Source: Marasmius tenuissimus (taxonomy: Eukaryota > Basidiomycota > Agaricomycetes > Agaricales > Marasmiaceae). From it: 64,000 nt of DNA. A program made the translations under genes and the position numbers. Of the stretch, positions 42,864 to 55,728 are shown one piece after another; positions within the stretch are counted from its first letter, which is position 1, and each line of letters begins with the position of its first letter. The stretch lies in NCBI GenBank assembly GCA_029532415.1, contig JAQOTA010000069.1:434001-498000 (forward strand), given 5' to 3'. Below the pieces are notes generated by a model that saw only the letters and a program-made list of their open reading frames with translations, was not told the origin of the DNA and searched no databases.

Positions 42864-45741
42864 ACTAGGTATCGCTCAAGTCGCAATCTGTTATCAACAC
42901 CAAGAAAGAGGTAGTAGATATAATGCCCTGTGGTCGGTACGTATGTCTGCAGATCTGAGCGACATACGTGGGTATTAGGCTGCGAAACGATGCTGGGGGA
43001 GTGCGAGTGCGAAGTTGGTCAGTCCTCTATCATCGTGAGTTGAGCACAAGTCTCACCCTTAGCCCGGTCCCGTAGATTTGTAAAGCAGGGACAATCAGAA
43101 GGAAGAGGCCGACAACGATTCTATGAAAGGTGGAAATCAGTACGGCGATGCAGTATAGAGCTATGGAGCCTGAGGACTCACGCAGCCTCAACTCCAAAGG
43201 TTTGTAGTGCGCCATTCTTATTTGCCCATGGCACCTGGAAATACGCGACACTGAAACCGCCCAATGTACGGGCCAGATTAATCAAGGCACTGATTTCTCC
43301 CTAGTGAATGTTGAGTTCGTTGCGCACGAGCTTCGAAAGAAGATGCTGACTTTGTGCCTAGGGAAGCAATCGTTGCAATAAGCGTCTTGAAAAGACAGAC
43401 CAGTCAGTTCTCAGCCAAAGCTAGAAATTCGTACGGAACTCACAAGCTGCGACTGTGTTGATCATAACTGCAAGCTCCGCAATCCCCCAGCCCATGATCA
43501 AGGCTCCGGTATTGAGGTGCTTCTGGAATGAGGCTCCGATGAGCACGAACCCACAAATATACAATGGCATTGCGAGGTAACAGGCCCTGGAAATGCAGAG
43601 GACCCCAGGTGAGTAATCCCAACGAAAGAGGGACATGCCGGACTACCCACCATAATCTGCTTTCTGCGTAAAAGATGCCTTTATTTCTCTTGATACTAGT
43701 GTTCATGATGAAATCGTTGTTATATCGACCGACAATCTCCCCTATGATCACGGCAACCTGGGCGGGGTGGCGTTCAGCGCTTGTCTTTCCCCACGCAGTG
43801 AGCCTACTTACGATTGGTGTGCCGTATCCCCCTGCAATCGCGATCTGTGACCACCCAAATCCTTCTGGAGGGGGCTGTTCCAGGAAAACTGCTTGAGTCA
43901 CCTGTTTGGGGAAGTCATGAGTGTATTGAAATAGCCGTCTGGCAATCCACCCTTACATTTATACCTAAAATGAACGACGAAGGGTCAATTTGAAGCCACA
44001 CACAAAATGCCGATTGACTGACCGATACTGAACCCAAACACCATGGCCTTGATTCATATTTCTGTTAGATGATCCGCGCGCAAACGTATCCGAAGCTCTT
44101 GTCCCTCACCTCGAATATCAGGATTCCGAGCAAATGAGGTCTCCAGACGATACTGAACGGGGACCATATCGCCTCTGTCCACAGGGTGCGATACTTCGTC
44201 ATCTTCCAACCGGTAATGCCGACGAGTGACTCAAATCGATATCGTAGCCGGCCTTGCTCTGCTTGAGGCTCGGGAATGGGATTCACATGACGGTCGTACA
44301 TGCTGAAAGAGCGCGCGTGAACGGGGGCGTGGAAGATGATCCAGGAACACGGTAACCTACGTTTCTTCCATGAACAAGGTGATCAAGATGCAAACAACGG
44401 CACCGTAGATGGATCCAAAGCCTAAAATCAAGGTTGAGAGATGAGGAGGACAATTGAATGAGGCTAGCTGACCATAAGCCCATCTCCAAGTGGTTCGGGA
44501 TACCATGAAACCGCATAGGAATGGTGATAGGAAAGGGCTCAGAATGAAACCCATCGTCCAGATGTTAAGCTAGCAACGTCCGATGAAGCGGCATTCGATG
44601 ACGGTTTTTTTTTCGCGACTCACTTTACGAGCCTGCAGGTGGAATGGATACATATCGGTGACCACATAGAGACCCTAGTGGATACGGAGTCATTAGCGGC
44701 AAATCTCATGACTGGGGCCATTCGCTCACCGTAACCTGGGGGGCGGTTCTGAATAGAGTGTGAGAGAGCTATCCTTTTGTTTAGGGAAAGACTATCTCAC
44801 CCAAATACAGCCGTCAAACAGCGCATAACTGAAGGATAGGTCAGAAGGCCGACACATACTCGAGCGCAGTCGCTTCGTACCCGTAAAGGTTCGCAGGTTT
44901 GGCGCGAAAGTACATCCGACGAGAAATCCAAAAGCGAGGACCTGTTTTTGCGACGTTATCTTTGATCCAATGATAGAATATCGTGAACGTACCTGTGACC
45001 AAAAAAGAATGGGAAGGCGTCCGAACCGTCGAATCAGAATTACGGCGAATATTCCTCCCCATCCTGGTGGCTCTGTCTGCCCGAGGCGATTTCTCTAAGC
45101 AGTAGTGGCGGCGTACCCAATAGAAATATGCTCCAGCTTCACCGGAGACGTGAGTGAGTGATCATTATCCTGTGGAGACTAACGACCTACTTGGATGTCG
45201 TATTGTTGATGTCGTTAGGCGTTGTGTTGAACTCTCTCGCAAGCTGGAAGATTGATGCGATTCCTAGCAAGGTCATCTCAGCCTGCGCCCCTGAGGCAGC
45301 TCAAAATCAGCGAGTACCAATTCCAGAGTCAAAATCGGGCACGATTGCAGCCAATGTGATGATGATGAGCTGGAGAGTCTTCCTGCGGTTACTCCAGTTC
45401 TGTGGGTCGTGGGGAGAGTCGGTAGGTTGCGGCCAGAGCACTTTCCTACCATCCGGCGAGAGCTTCAGCTTGGATGCGACCGCCTCGCCAAATTCGACTT
45501 TAGCCTCTCTATGAATGAGCATTAGCTATCAGCCGCAGAGGAAGAAAAAAACCAAATATTGGAACACGCACTCGGGTTCGACGACGATATTTCCAGCGCG
45601 TTCCTCGTAATACTTCAAGAGGTCGAGCCGCGACGCGTTCCCATCGCTCTCCCGGTTGTCGTCGCTGGCGCTACCACCTACACTGGAGGACTCCTTCCCA
45701 TTTCCGTGCTTGTCTACGGAGTCGCGTGGTTTCTCAGACAT
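42864..45741 (-). CDS. MFS transporter (DHA1-like), tandem copy 2
   Basis: Exon for exon the same as the neighbour at 39.1-41.9 kb. Starts MSEKPRDSVDKHGNGKESSS at 45741. Landmarks: LLKYYEERAGNIVVEPE, WPQPTDSPHDPQNWSNRRK, VPDFDSGIG, WGGIFAVILIRRFGRLPILF, FLVGCTFAPNLRTFTG, GLYVVTDMYPFHLQARK, LNIWTMGFILSPFLSPFLCG, YRFESLVGITGWKMTKYRTL, FLEQPPPEGFGWSQIAIAGG, MPLYICGFVLIGASFQKHLN, GWGIAELAVMINTVAA. The C-terminal exon differs from copy 1 and runs to TAG 42864-42866; it is the least certain part. Both copies sit on one strand and probably arose by unequal crossing-over. Confidence 0.82.
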
Positions 45742-46573
45742 GACTGCAAGAGGGTCAAGACGAATCGGGGAAGGCACGAAATGCTTTATATAAGTCGTCA
45801 GAGTGCTTCCCCGTGATGACAGCGTCTCCATTGCTTTCCAGAAGAGGGAATGTGTTGAGGGGAATCACACGTGGAACATCCGAGCATCCCAATGCCAAAC
45901 ATAGAACTGGCTTCCTTTCGTGAGACTCCGCGGTGATCCCCAACATATGATAGGGAGTTGCATCAATGAATTTGGCCAAGCTTGTATGCGAGTGTGTATG
46001 TGAATATGTGATCCGTTAGAGAAGGTTTCAGCCCGGATCGATCCCTGTGCGGTACTTGAGTATCGACTAGATTGTAACGTTTTGGGAAGATTCGTCAGAA
46101 CCTTCGAAGAAGTGGCCATCGGGAACGAGTTACGTCTTTTCGCAGCTTCACGGGTATGAGAATGCCTGATCTTTCAGCCAGTCGCCTATAGGCTATTGAA
46201 CGAAGGAAAATATATCCATTGAAGGCATACCAAAACATCTGTGTTCTCAAGAGAACTTCGGTTTTTGTAACAGCTGACGGTGGCCGCCGGAAGAATGCAG
46301 AAAGTAGTTGGTGTACTTGAGCCACGGAGATCTAACTCTGGGTCTTGAGAAAGTCCGTTGCAGGTCATGGAGGAACGAAGGAAGGGGCGTTGTGCTTAGT
46401 TTTTCCCACGCACGAAACTTCTCTTGTTCTGAGGGTGGTGCTCAGAACGACTTCAAGGGATACCATTAAGTCACGATACATTGCAAGTAGGTCTATCATT
46501 GCTATCATTAAATGTGAATAATATAATCTATCAGTGTCGAGGCACCTTGAAATCAAGGCCTTTTTGGGGATAT
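45742..46573. other. intergenic, no gene recognised
   Basis: About 830 bases; a minus-strand ATG frame 45865-46119 (84 codons, Ser/Thr-rich) has no known relative. Confidence 0.4.
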
Positions 46574-49046
46574 CTAAGTTCGTTGATCCTCCGCATCGCC
46601 TTCACGCTCTACAGAAGCTTTACCTTCCTCGAGCCTAGCCGCGACCTTCTTGACCTCTTCTGTCCAATCCGGGGTCACGACCGAGAGTAGCACACCGATC
46701 ACGGAGCAATATATCAGCGAAGAGGTAATGCCAATCCACAGTCCCTCGAGACCGAAATGCCATTTGAACGCGAGAAGAGCTCCGAGTGGAATACCTATGA
46801 AAGCAAACATCAGTAATTGTCTAGTTCGAGACACCGCTTGCAACTCGCCGAAGACATAGTAAGCACTAGGTTGCAGGAGCGCGAACATTAGTATGTATCG
46901 AAATGTAAGAGATGCGTTGAACATACCTCAAGTTGAGTAGAGCACCAGTCAGCTGTAAAACCGATTAGCCAGCGAGAACGTTATTGACCATGACAAACAA
47001 ACTCACCTGCTTCCCCCTGGCCCTCAGAATGCCCGAAGTTATAGCACCAGTCGCATCGAATACTTGGAATAACGCCATCAGAGGCAAGATCTCGGTCACA
47101 ATCGCCGCAACGTCTGCGAAAAAAGTTAGGCTTATTATCTGCAGCCTGAGACACAACCTGCGCTCTCACTTGGATCCTCATTGAACAGGTAAGACCAACG
47201 ACTTCGGAACATCACCAAGACGAGACTATGGTCTGAAGGTCAGTACGTATGTCCCAATATCAAGAGGGAAAGGACGAGGGCTGCCACGCGAAGAGACCAG
47301 CTACAACTAGGCCGAGGAAAATCGATGCCTTCGCGGCAATTCCTGCACGAACGGCGTCTCGCTCGCCCAAAAGGTTACCGATACTGAAGTGACCGAAGGG
47401 GGTTAGGTTCGCCGGAAAAGCAAAACGCAGAAGGAATAGCCTTACCGAATCGAGGTTGCAATGCTTATCGCAAATGGAGCCTGCCAAGTGCAAGACGAAG
47501 TGACAACGAGCACAGACTGTGCCGCCAGAATGACTTCGGATCCGAGCCTAGAGTAACAGATTGTGAGTAGACGTGAAAGTCCAATTCCACAAAGCTAATA
47601 CGCACTGGGAAGCGATGAGAGCAAGAACATCCCATGCCCACCACTCGGAAGCAGTCTGACCTGTTTCTGGACAGTTAGGCTGGCAAACCCATGAAGATTA
47701 CGCACGTACCAACTCCAGCAAGCCCCAACTTCACGATAAGCCAAAGATCTTTGAACATGGACGTGGTGATCGGATGCCATGCCTTCTTCGGAGCGTAGTA
47801 GGTACCGTATATGATGTAGGCTATAGAGATGAGATAGTAAGATGTTGCCGTTGCAATCGGTGCACCAATGAAGCCAAGTCGGATTGCTTCCGGTCCCCAG
47901 ACTACGACGGAAAAAAGTGTAAGCACTCAATCGCTGGACAGAAGAGTAGGCGAACCGAAGAGATAGTTGAGCAGGGCATTAATCGGTGCGACTGCGACTA
48001 TGATATAGCCTGGGACGGTGAACAAGTCTTAAATGAAAAACGTCGTTAGAGGGGAGGCTTATAAACCAGAACGACAGAGGACATACCCTGACACATGAAG
48101 TACCGCCTGGTTTGTGGCATGAGGAGAACGCTCACAAAATGACGAGGCTGGACTCACCGTGCTACGCTATTGAAGGTGAACGCTAGAACAGTATGAGACA
48201 AGAATGTAGATGCTCTGAAAAAACATTGTGTAATCTTACCAGGAAGTCCCATGCACATCCAACGGATGTATATGGATGCTAGTCGAGCTACCTCTGGGTC
48301 CTGTCGCAGGAGAAGGAGAATAGTCTCGCTATTCAGCCAAAGGGCTATGATTGGCTGCAACCCACGCGGTCAGCGACATCCCTCGAACAGACTGGGAAGG
48401 TACGCACTATCAGAGCCACCGTTGAGACGACCACTACGTCAAATAACAAATATTCAGCACGAAATCCCCAAGAAAGTATGTCGCAAAAGACAGACTCATG
48501 CGTTGAGTCCATAATCCCACCAACTGCGGATGGTCAGACGTGAATGCAGATGGAAGCAAAGTGTCCAGGGCACTCGCAAAGCCCAGTATCACGCTCAACC
48601 CCGTCACGTTGACAGTCATTTCTCCCAAAGTGATTGCTGCAAGGGCTGCCGTCGAAAGATGTCCAATTGAAAGCACCGATACAACAACAAGTGAGTATTC
48701 CATCACGTTCAACCTGTGTATAGGTAACTAGTGTGAGATCGACTGAAAAAGGAAACCATTGCGACTCGCGACATACCCAAATACAGGCAGCGCGAATTTC
48801 GACACCACTATTGCCTCTTGCCAGAACAACCTCGAACGTCTTGCTGCTGTCAGTTCTCCATCCTTTCTGTTTGTTTCGCCATTGGTCTCAGTGATACTTG
48901 AAGAAGTTGACGGTTGTCGAAGAAGGGGTGTGGTTTCGTTTGCAAGTTTTCTCTGTCAGGTTCATATTCTGACGAGTTTGAACGGTCCTTCATGGCTGCA
49001 GAAGTTGAGTCCTGTTTACTCAGACTGCGAAACATCGTGGATTCAT
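46574..49046 (-). CDS. MATE family efflux transporter
   Basis: Multidrug and toxin extrusion transporter, expelling organic cations or metabolites against H+ or Na+. Clear from the N-terminal region ANETTPLLRQPSTSSSITET through FALPVFGLNVMEYSLVVVSV, STAALAAITLGEMTVNVTGL, SALDTLLPSAFTSDHPQLVG, IPIIALWLNSETILLLLRQD, YIRWMCMGLPG, RYFMCQG, APINALLNYLF, GFIGAPIATATSYYLISIAY, GQTASEWWAWDVLALIASQ (family motif WWA.(D/E)), IGNLLGERDAVRAGIAAKAS, DATGAITSGILRARGKQ, and ends VEREGDAEDQRT at 46574-46576. About a dozen exons. The first exon is uncertain: the frame before ETTPLLRQ starts at an acceptor near 48952, and I place the start ATG at 49046 without certainty (49035 is another). Confidence 0.85.
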
Positions 49047-49514
49047 GATGCAAACGGAGGAGCCGAGCACCAGAAAGATTCTCATCACGTGACCTTTCAT
49101 CCTACCGCGCTGAGCCAAACAGACGCCCACATAATCATTCTCCTCCTTCACCATCGCGTTTTCGTGTATGCCCCTTGCAGTAACGAGGCCTGATTTATGT
49201 TGCTGTTGGCTAGGTATACCTGTTGCTTTATCTATTCTACATCACTCGTCCAGCATTCTCAAGCCTGGCTATTAAACTCAAATCGTTCACAACTACTATC
49301 TAACAGTGGCTGCTCAACATCGGATTCTCGTTCGACGGCCTACTGTGTCAGGTCCTGACATCTGGCTTCGACCACATCCTCTGAAGAGCATATATGTGCT
49401 TCTACTCAACTCTTCAAACGAAAAACTGGCCCGCCAGAAAGACGAGTGTAGCTCGGCACGCAGGCTTCGAGGCCCGGTATACTTTGAAACCCGTGTACTA
49501 TTACATCTGCGAAG
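49047..49514. other. intergenic between MATE and snurportin genes
   Basis: No coding signal recognised in about 470 bases. Confidence 0.45.
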
Positions 49515-51062
49515 CTACATCATTTCACTATCCTCAGCGCCCGTTCCCCTTCGCTCTGTACGCTTCCGAACAAGTCTGAAGAGGATAGCCCGGTTAGAAG
49601 AAGAAAAACCCAAGAGTTCAAATGTGACGCACCTCTCGAACAGATCTAGCGGTACTTCAGACGTCTGCATGGCATCCGTATCGAAACTTCGCATCGGAAT
49701 CCAACTACTCAGGGGACTCGTCCCGGATTCGTAACAAGCCTCCGCCACATATAACAACAGCCCGTCTGAAGCAATATTTGCCTTGAAAGCCACCAGCGGC
49801 CGTCGCTCGTTGTCCACCTCCATGCCGCCTTGGAATTCGGTCACGTTCGGAATCATAACGTCAATCGGGCGTTGAGAGCGGGCTGAAGGTATTATCGATT
49901 GCAAAAGAGACTGGAAAGACGTATCGGTATTGTGGGGAACGGGTACGAGGGTTGTCGGATAGGCAAATTGGTATGTCTGGGGATCTTTCGGAGCGGAAGT
50001 CGAGGTTGGAGGTGGTACTGGAGGCAGTTCGGCGACACGCATGTCTCGCCACCAGAATCTGTGGTCAGGTCGTCTTTAAGTGATCTCGCCTCGAGTAACG
50101 AAGGTAAAGTGCCGTACCTGAAGGGAGTTTCGCAGTCGGCTATGTCACGACCTTTCCACTGCAGCACGTCCAGGACGTGAAGAAGTCCGTTTGTCCTCCA
50201 GTTTTCGTCCAAGATACAATCCAGCACTGTATGAGGCGGAAGGTTGGAAGGAAACCAAGAAAGCAAAGGCTTTCCGAGAACGCGTGAGCGTAGCGTCGTA
50301 TTCGGTTCTCCAAAAGAACAGGCGTCAGTTCAAAAACTATAGAGTGGGACAAGGATATTCAACATACCCACACCATTGCCAGACGAATCGCGCGAGATAG
50401 CAAGACATCGTTTTCCTAGCGGAACTGGCCCAACTGCAACCCATCCTGTCTCCAAGTCCTCTGGTAGCCCATCGTAGTTGCCTTGACTTTGACTCCATGT
50501 ATCGATATCGTGCATCTCCAAAAGTTCTGCATACATGCATTTGTCGGCCCATTGTTGGTTTCCTCCTCCTCCAACACGATTGGCCCGTTTCTTTTTCTTC
50601 TTCTTCCTCTGATTTGAAGGGCCGGCCGCCTGATTGGGCTCCAGCAATGCTGTGGGGCTTGTAGTGGACTTGTTGGCCTGCGTTAGTGAAGCAGCTTCGA
50701 ACGACGAGGTGAACGATGCGAGTCCACTATGCACAACTCTTACGCCCTCCTGATTCCGCTCTTCATCGTCTTCATCGTCAGAGCCAGCTAGATTTAGATC
50801 GGCAAATCCATCCAATTGCCTTGACAGGTCAAATTTCTGAGCGCGTCGCTGTATGTCGAATGAAACGAGGTACCTCGAGAGCGATAAACTGAACACACAC
50901 TCGTTTTTGATCTTCCAAAGCCTACGACATCATATCATTTCGTTAAACATTCAAAGAGCAGATACGAGAGAAACATACCTTTTCTCGTCGTGCCTGCTGA
51001 GAGTTTGCCCCTTGAGATGGTGGCAATTTGTATGTTGCTTTCCGGTTTCCGGTAGTAAGCAT
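49515..51062 (-). CDS. SNUPN: snurportin-1 (snRNP nuclear import adaptor)
   Basis: Adaptor that binds the trimethylguanosine cap of U snRNPs and takes them to importin beta. The N-terminal importin-beta-binding helix is spread over two short introns: SQQARREK, ALEDQKR, RRAQKFDLSRQLDGF. An acidic stretch (AGSDDEDDEERNQE) and a Lys run (QRKKKKKKRANR) follow. Cap-binding domain: DLETGWVAVGPVPLGKRCLA, LLSWFPSNLPPHTVLDCILD, HVLDVLQWKGRDIADCETPF, then RFWWRDMRVAELPP, which matches the family pattern of Trp and Asp-Cys near the cap pocket. Ends GAEDSEMM at 49515-49517. Start: the Met at 51062 (MLTTGNRKATYKLPPSQGAN) is the first in-frame ATG of this exon; the frame is open further up, so a missed first exon is possible. 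Confidence 0.85.
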
Positions 51063-51736
51063 GTTCGTCTCTGGTGGCAAAGATGAGTGAGGCGAATCCA
51101 GGCTTTCGAAATCGGGGGTTTGAGCAACCTGTGTGTCGATGGGGGAGGAGGACAAGCGCGTTCTATGACATTACGTATTGTTACATGCGTCTCTGAGCAG
51201 CCGGCAGGCAGCCTCTCTTCAATACTCCCATGACTTTGGGCTCTTTCACCCTCCCAACTCTTGAAGCTTGCTGTCAAATTTGCTGCACGACAATAAGCAA
51301 GGTACTTAGAAATATTCTCTCAAATTGACGCGAAAAGTCGCGTAAGACTCGAGTTTAGTGTTGAAACGCTGACGGCCGGCTTTACTGGGATCCACGATTC
51401 TCAGGAATTTCATTCAACATGTGGATGAGTTTCCAATAGTTCAGGTTCGTGTTGAGACCCTCAGGCTCTCGAAGCTTTGCTCATGAGCTCCTACAGGAAA
51501 ACGATTGGATTTCAACGACTGTGCCTGACGGAAATTCGGACGCCACTCCAAACTGTACCTCATTTTCAGTTTCCACAGGCGGGCGAGTTGTAAAATTCAA
51601 AATTGCGACATCAGACGACATATACGCGAATTGATGTGAATGTAAATTTTGGGTTGTTATAATGCCCTGCCCAATCTTGTTCTTCTCCCCTCTCCTTCCT
51701 CTTCTCTGGGTGCATCTGCTCTAGGTCAAACAAGAG
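51063..51736. other. divergent promoter region
   Basis: Shared upstream region of snurportin (minus) and the UNC93-like gene (plus). May contain a first exon of snurportin (open frame up to about 51155). No other gene seen. Confidence 0.45.
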
Positions 51737-53796
51737 ATGTCTTCCTCAGGTTCAATGAAGGATGGTCACCGTTCCGACTCCAAGAATGAGATTGGTAGTC
51801 TGCGAGACGTAGAGGAGAGGAAGAGGACATGGTACAGGACTACGATGTTTGTGATCGAAGCTCGATTATTTCCGTTTTTCCTATTAATCCCCGCTCTTAG
51901 GTTCAATGCCCATGTTATCGGCGTTGTTGGATTCACCGCTCCTGGATGTAGGGACATCATCTTCCCGTCTCATGTATTTTCTTTTCTCATTCTTCGATTC
52001 ACGCAGTATGGAACGCCATGAGCGCTCTTGGAGCGGGTGGTGCACGAGAACCTTATTGTATGATCCATTCACTCCGAGCTCGGTCGCATTCTGACCGTTT
52101 CTTCAAGTGGTAAACGCCGCGAATGCCCTCATTTTTGGTCTTATGGGTATATTCTGCCTTCTGGGCGCAACCGTGTCGAACTACATCGGTCTCTCATGGA
52201 CGCTAGTACTTGGAGCAGTAGGGTATCCTGTTTACTCTGCCGGGCTGTACTGCAACGTCAAATACGGCAACGAATGGTTCGTGTTGTTCGGTGCGGTAAG
52301 TACCTCGATTGATTTCTGCGTTCGTCCTGCGGATGATCTGACTTGTGAGACTAGGCTATCAATGGTATCTCTGCAGGCCTGTTTTGGGCCTCAGAAGCGG
52401 CAGTTGCTGTTGGGTACCCTGAGCCTTCGAAGCGAGGGAAATATTTGAAGTAAGTCGTTGAGATTTGTTTTCTTGAGGAGGTGACCAATACTCTCTATTA
52501 GCATCTGGGTTTGGTGGCGTACGATTGGCCCCATCATCGGTGGTGCTATAGTTTTGGCTTTGAACCACAAAAACGGGGAGCGGGGTCACGTCGGTACCGG
52601 TGCGTTGCTGATTTGGACTCCGTCGCGTCTTCCTCAACTTACAATGTTTCGACAGATACATACATCATTTTCATTGCATTGCAATGTCTCTCGGTTCCTG
52701 TCGCGTTACTTCTATCACCTCCCGAGAAGGTCCAACGAGAGGATGGTACCGAAGTACAACCCCAACCAAAAGTCAGCTTGAAACAGACCTTCGTCGACCT
52801 GGGCAGGTGTTTCAAAAGACGTGAGGTATGTGCACATGAACCCGAACTCGTCGTTGCATAGAACCCTAAAACATTCCTCATCCATATAACTAGGTCTTGC
52901 TCCTACTCCCGATCTTTTCCGCTGCATACTTCAACTCATACTCCTCCACCTTCGCCGCCCTGTATTTCTCCGTTCGTGCACGAGCCCTAAACGGATTCGT
53001 TGGAAACTTCCCAACTCGTATGTACACATCCTTTGTCTCAGGCTTCCCATTCTAACCTTTACATCTCTTTCCCCTCTCCTAGTCCTCGCCTCCCAACTCA
53101 TCTCCTCACTCCTCGACTACAAAGGCCTAACCCAAAAACGTCGACTCGTATGGGGCTTCTGGATCGTCGTGGCGACACACATCCTCGCCTGGGTCTACGC
53201 AGTAGTCATCATCGCCGATTTCAAGACATCCAACCCCGTTCTCGATTGGTCGCACAAGGGCGCCTTCGTTAGAGGTTTCTTCGTAGACGTGTTTTGGAGT
53301 TTCTCGAAGCAGACGTTGCAGAGTTGGTTGTACTATATCATGGGTACTTGTGAGTGGCTCTTCGTTCCCCTGGGAAGACAGCTGGAGGGCTGACGACGAC
53401 TGGATAGTCACGGAAGACATTTCTGAACTCACTCGTTATACGGGTATCCTGCGTGGTGTCGAGTCCTTCGCTCAAGCTGTGGCGTACGGTCTGAATGCAG
53501 ATAAGAGGATAGATTCTTGGGTTCCTGTACGTTCCTTTGGCGGCTTTTCTTCTTCGTGTCAGGATGATACTCATCTTCGCTCGTAGATTGGAATCAATCT
53601 CGGTCTGCTCGTGATTTCGATATACCCGACGTGGCTGGTTGTGCAGGACTTTAGGGCACAGGAAGAGAAGAAGTTGGCTGCTCAAGATGAGGAGAAGACA
53701 AGTGTGTCTGATGATGGTGTTGACAAGCCCGAGACGACAGGTACAGGGCCAGAGACGTTGGTCAAGGTTGCTACTAGGGAAGGAAGGTTACAGTGA
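51737..53796 (+). CDS. UNC93-like MFS membrane protein
   Basis: Fungal UNC93-like (DUF895) major-facilitator protein; animal relatives are trafficking or regulatory subunits, fungal ones are unstudied transport-type proteins. Starts MSSSGSMKDGHRSDSKNEIG at 51737. Exons join as RTWYRTTMFNAHVIGVVGFT, APGLWNAMSALGAGGAREPY, LVNAANALIFGLMGIFCLLG, NYIGLSWTLVLGAVGYPVYS, AINGISAGLFWASEAAVAVG, IWVWWRTIGPIIGGAIVLAL, TYIIFIALQCLSVPVALLLS, then LLLLPIFSAAYFNSYSSTFA, LVWGFWIVVATHILAWVYAV, ELTRYTGILRGVESFAQAVA and LGLLVISIYPTWLVVQDF. The GLW.A..A.GAGG and GY..Y..(S/G)L motifs are typical. The C-terminus is a charged tail ending at TGA 53794-53796. No break seen. Confidence 0.87.
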
Positions 53797-54369
53797 TCGA
53801 GGCTACCTGAGGTTTGGAGGATCCCAGCCTTACCTTGCCTGTAGGCTGCTTGGTACGAGTACGTGCTTGCGCTCCGCATCAGATGTAGCATAAGGCGTCG
53901 AGAACTTGTTCCGAGTGAAATCATATATTCGGGTTGTACCGATACACTGGGTGCAAGAACGCGTAAGTTTTTGGAGCAATGAAGGATGTATGCAGAAACT
54001 TATGTTGGGAGAATTTATCAGAATTCTCGTGGCCCATGCCATAGGTATTTGACTCAAACTCGATCCAGACGGGAGAGAAATGTGATATAAATGCCGAATC
54101 TGACATTTTCATCGCATTTCGCCCCTTTTCCAGGATCGAGTACTTCCATCCTTTGTCCCAGTACTTACGCTAAGTTTTCCCGACATATATTTATACGTCA
54201 ATCTCGCATATCTCCCAAGACTTATGGAATTCTGCACCCAGTGGTATGAGCATACATTATACCAGATTACACTGCAGTACGGCCTCGAATCAGAATATCT
54301 CGAGATAGGAGAGACGGCACATACATATCCTGTAAGGGGCCCTCTAAGTGTGCCCTCGCTCGTCCTTAT
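53797..54369. other. 3' spacer between convergent genes
   Basis: About 570 bases with no coding signal. Confidence 0.5.
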
Positions 54370-55462
54370 TCAAGCCAGTTTGGCCCGGATCATCATCCTT
54401 TCGAAGTCCTCGAGGGACATAGACTTGTCAGGTGCCGTTGAGAACGTCTCAAGCATTTCGACCATCTATAAGGCATGTAGATGTCTTCATAAGCAACGGT
54501 CCTTCGTACGAAAAAAAAAAACAACACAAACTTGCCTCATCAGCCTTCAGCTTCTCCTTCAGTAGCCCGGCGACACGTTGAATATCACTTATTCGCAATC
54601 TTTGCTGTGGTAAGTCTTCTGGAGGAGCATCCGGAAAGAATAAAGCGAATGCTTGGAGACATGTCTGTCGCTGTCTCGGAGTCAGACGTCTGGCCGAGGG
54701 CGCATCTTCATCTTCGTCGTCTTCAGACAGAGAAGACAAGTCGGAACCCGCTGTCATTTTGGCAGTCGTTCCTCGAGTACGGCGACGTCTTTGGTGGGAG
54801 ATATCTTGCTCTTCAAGATATTCATCGGAGTCGTCCTCAGGCTCGTAGCTGTCTGAGGGCGGACCATCGGAGTCATCCTCTCCAATGTCCGGGGGTTCTA
54901 CGCTTTCCGGAATATCCGCACCCTCGAGGAGTACCCCACAGACCGCTCTCCAGTCCTTCAGACCCACAAGACCTTCTTCAGTGTCCCTATTTGCAGTCAT
55001 GGGCCCGTCGCCTTGAACGTCACCCCAGTCGGAAGCTGCTCGCCTGAATACGCCCATTACTTGGGCGTCGTCCGGGTCGAGGTCCAGCAGTTGTAGAGCA
55101 TCAGGAATAGTTGATAATGGTATGAATTCAGGTTTCTCTTGGTCATTGTCGAGACTTCCATGTCGGTCTTCCTCGTCGTCCACAATGAACCCACCACCTC
55201 CCACTGCGGTGGGCTCAAGTACATCATCTACGATAAAACCACCGCCGCCACCACCCAGCGAGTGCTGTTGATTGTGATCGTCTATCATGAATCCACCACC
55301 TGAATCGACCTTTCTCTTCTTCGTGGCACGGCTTCTGGTGTGTCTCTGGTTCCCTTTTCTTCTTCTGCCAGTATTGTAACCGAGAGCATCATAGAACGCC
55401 TTATCGATCTTGTCTTGTACGTGAGCAGGAAGACCAGCATACACTTCGGAATCGTCTTCCAT
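54370..55462 (-). CDS. acidic protein with repeated GGGFIVDD motifs and C-terminal EF-hand-like domain
   Basis: Two exons. Start MEDDSEVYAGLPAHVQDKID at 55462, chosen because it opens the conserved-looking part; the frame upstream has no good ATG context. After a basic patch (RHTRSRATKKRKVD, likely nuclear signal) come three copies of a short motif, GGGFMIDD, GGGFIVDD, GGGFIVDD, each after a Gly run and before acidic residues. Then LDPDDAQVMGVFRRAASDWG, a Ser/Asp/Glu-rich stretch, and LTPRQRQTCLQAFALFFPDA with LRISDIQRVAGLLKEKLKAD. Exon 2 continues MVEMLETFSTAPDKSMSLED to MMIRAKLA. The last part is helix-loop-helix pairs like a calmodulin/centrin-type EF-hand but without clear calcium ligands. 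The intron uses a GC donor (GCAAGT). I do not know its function. Confidence 0.7.
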
Positions 55463-55728
55463 CTTAATGTCGAGAAAGAGGTGATGGTGGTTCAGGAAAA
55501 AGATTGACAATGACGGCACCGATTCTAGCACCGAGTCACGCTTATGCGCGTCGCGTCGCGAGTGGCAGGGGCCGGACCCCGGGCTCCGGTGCACGTGTGA
55601 GGATTACATACCCAAAAACCTGTTGGCCCCGGCAGTGGGTGCTTTTTGAGTCTCTACCCCTCAGCCGCTTTCCTTTCAGTTTATAATCTAGGTCTGATAA
55701 GCGTTATGGAATAAAACAGTCTCCAAAA
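55463..55728. other. spacer before the kinase relic
   Basis: GC-rich short region with no gene seen. Confidence 0.4.
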
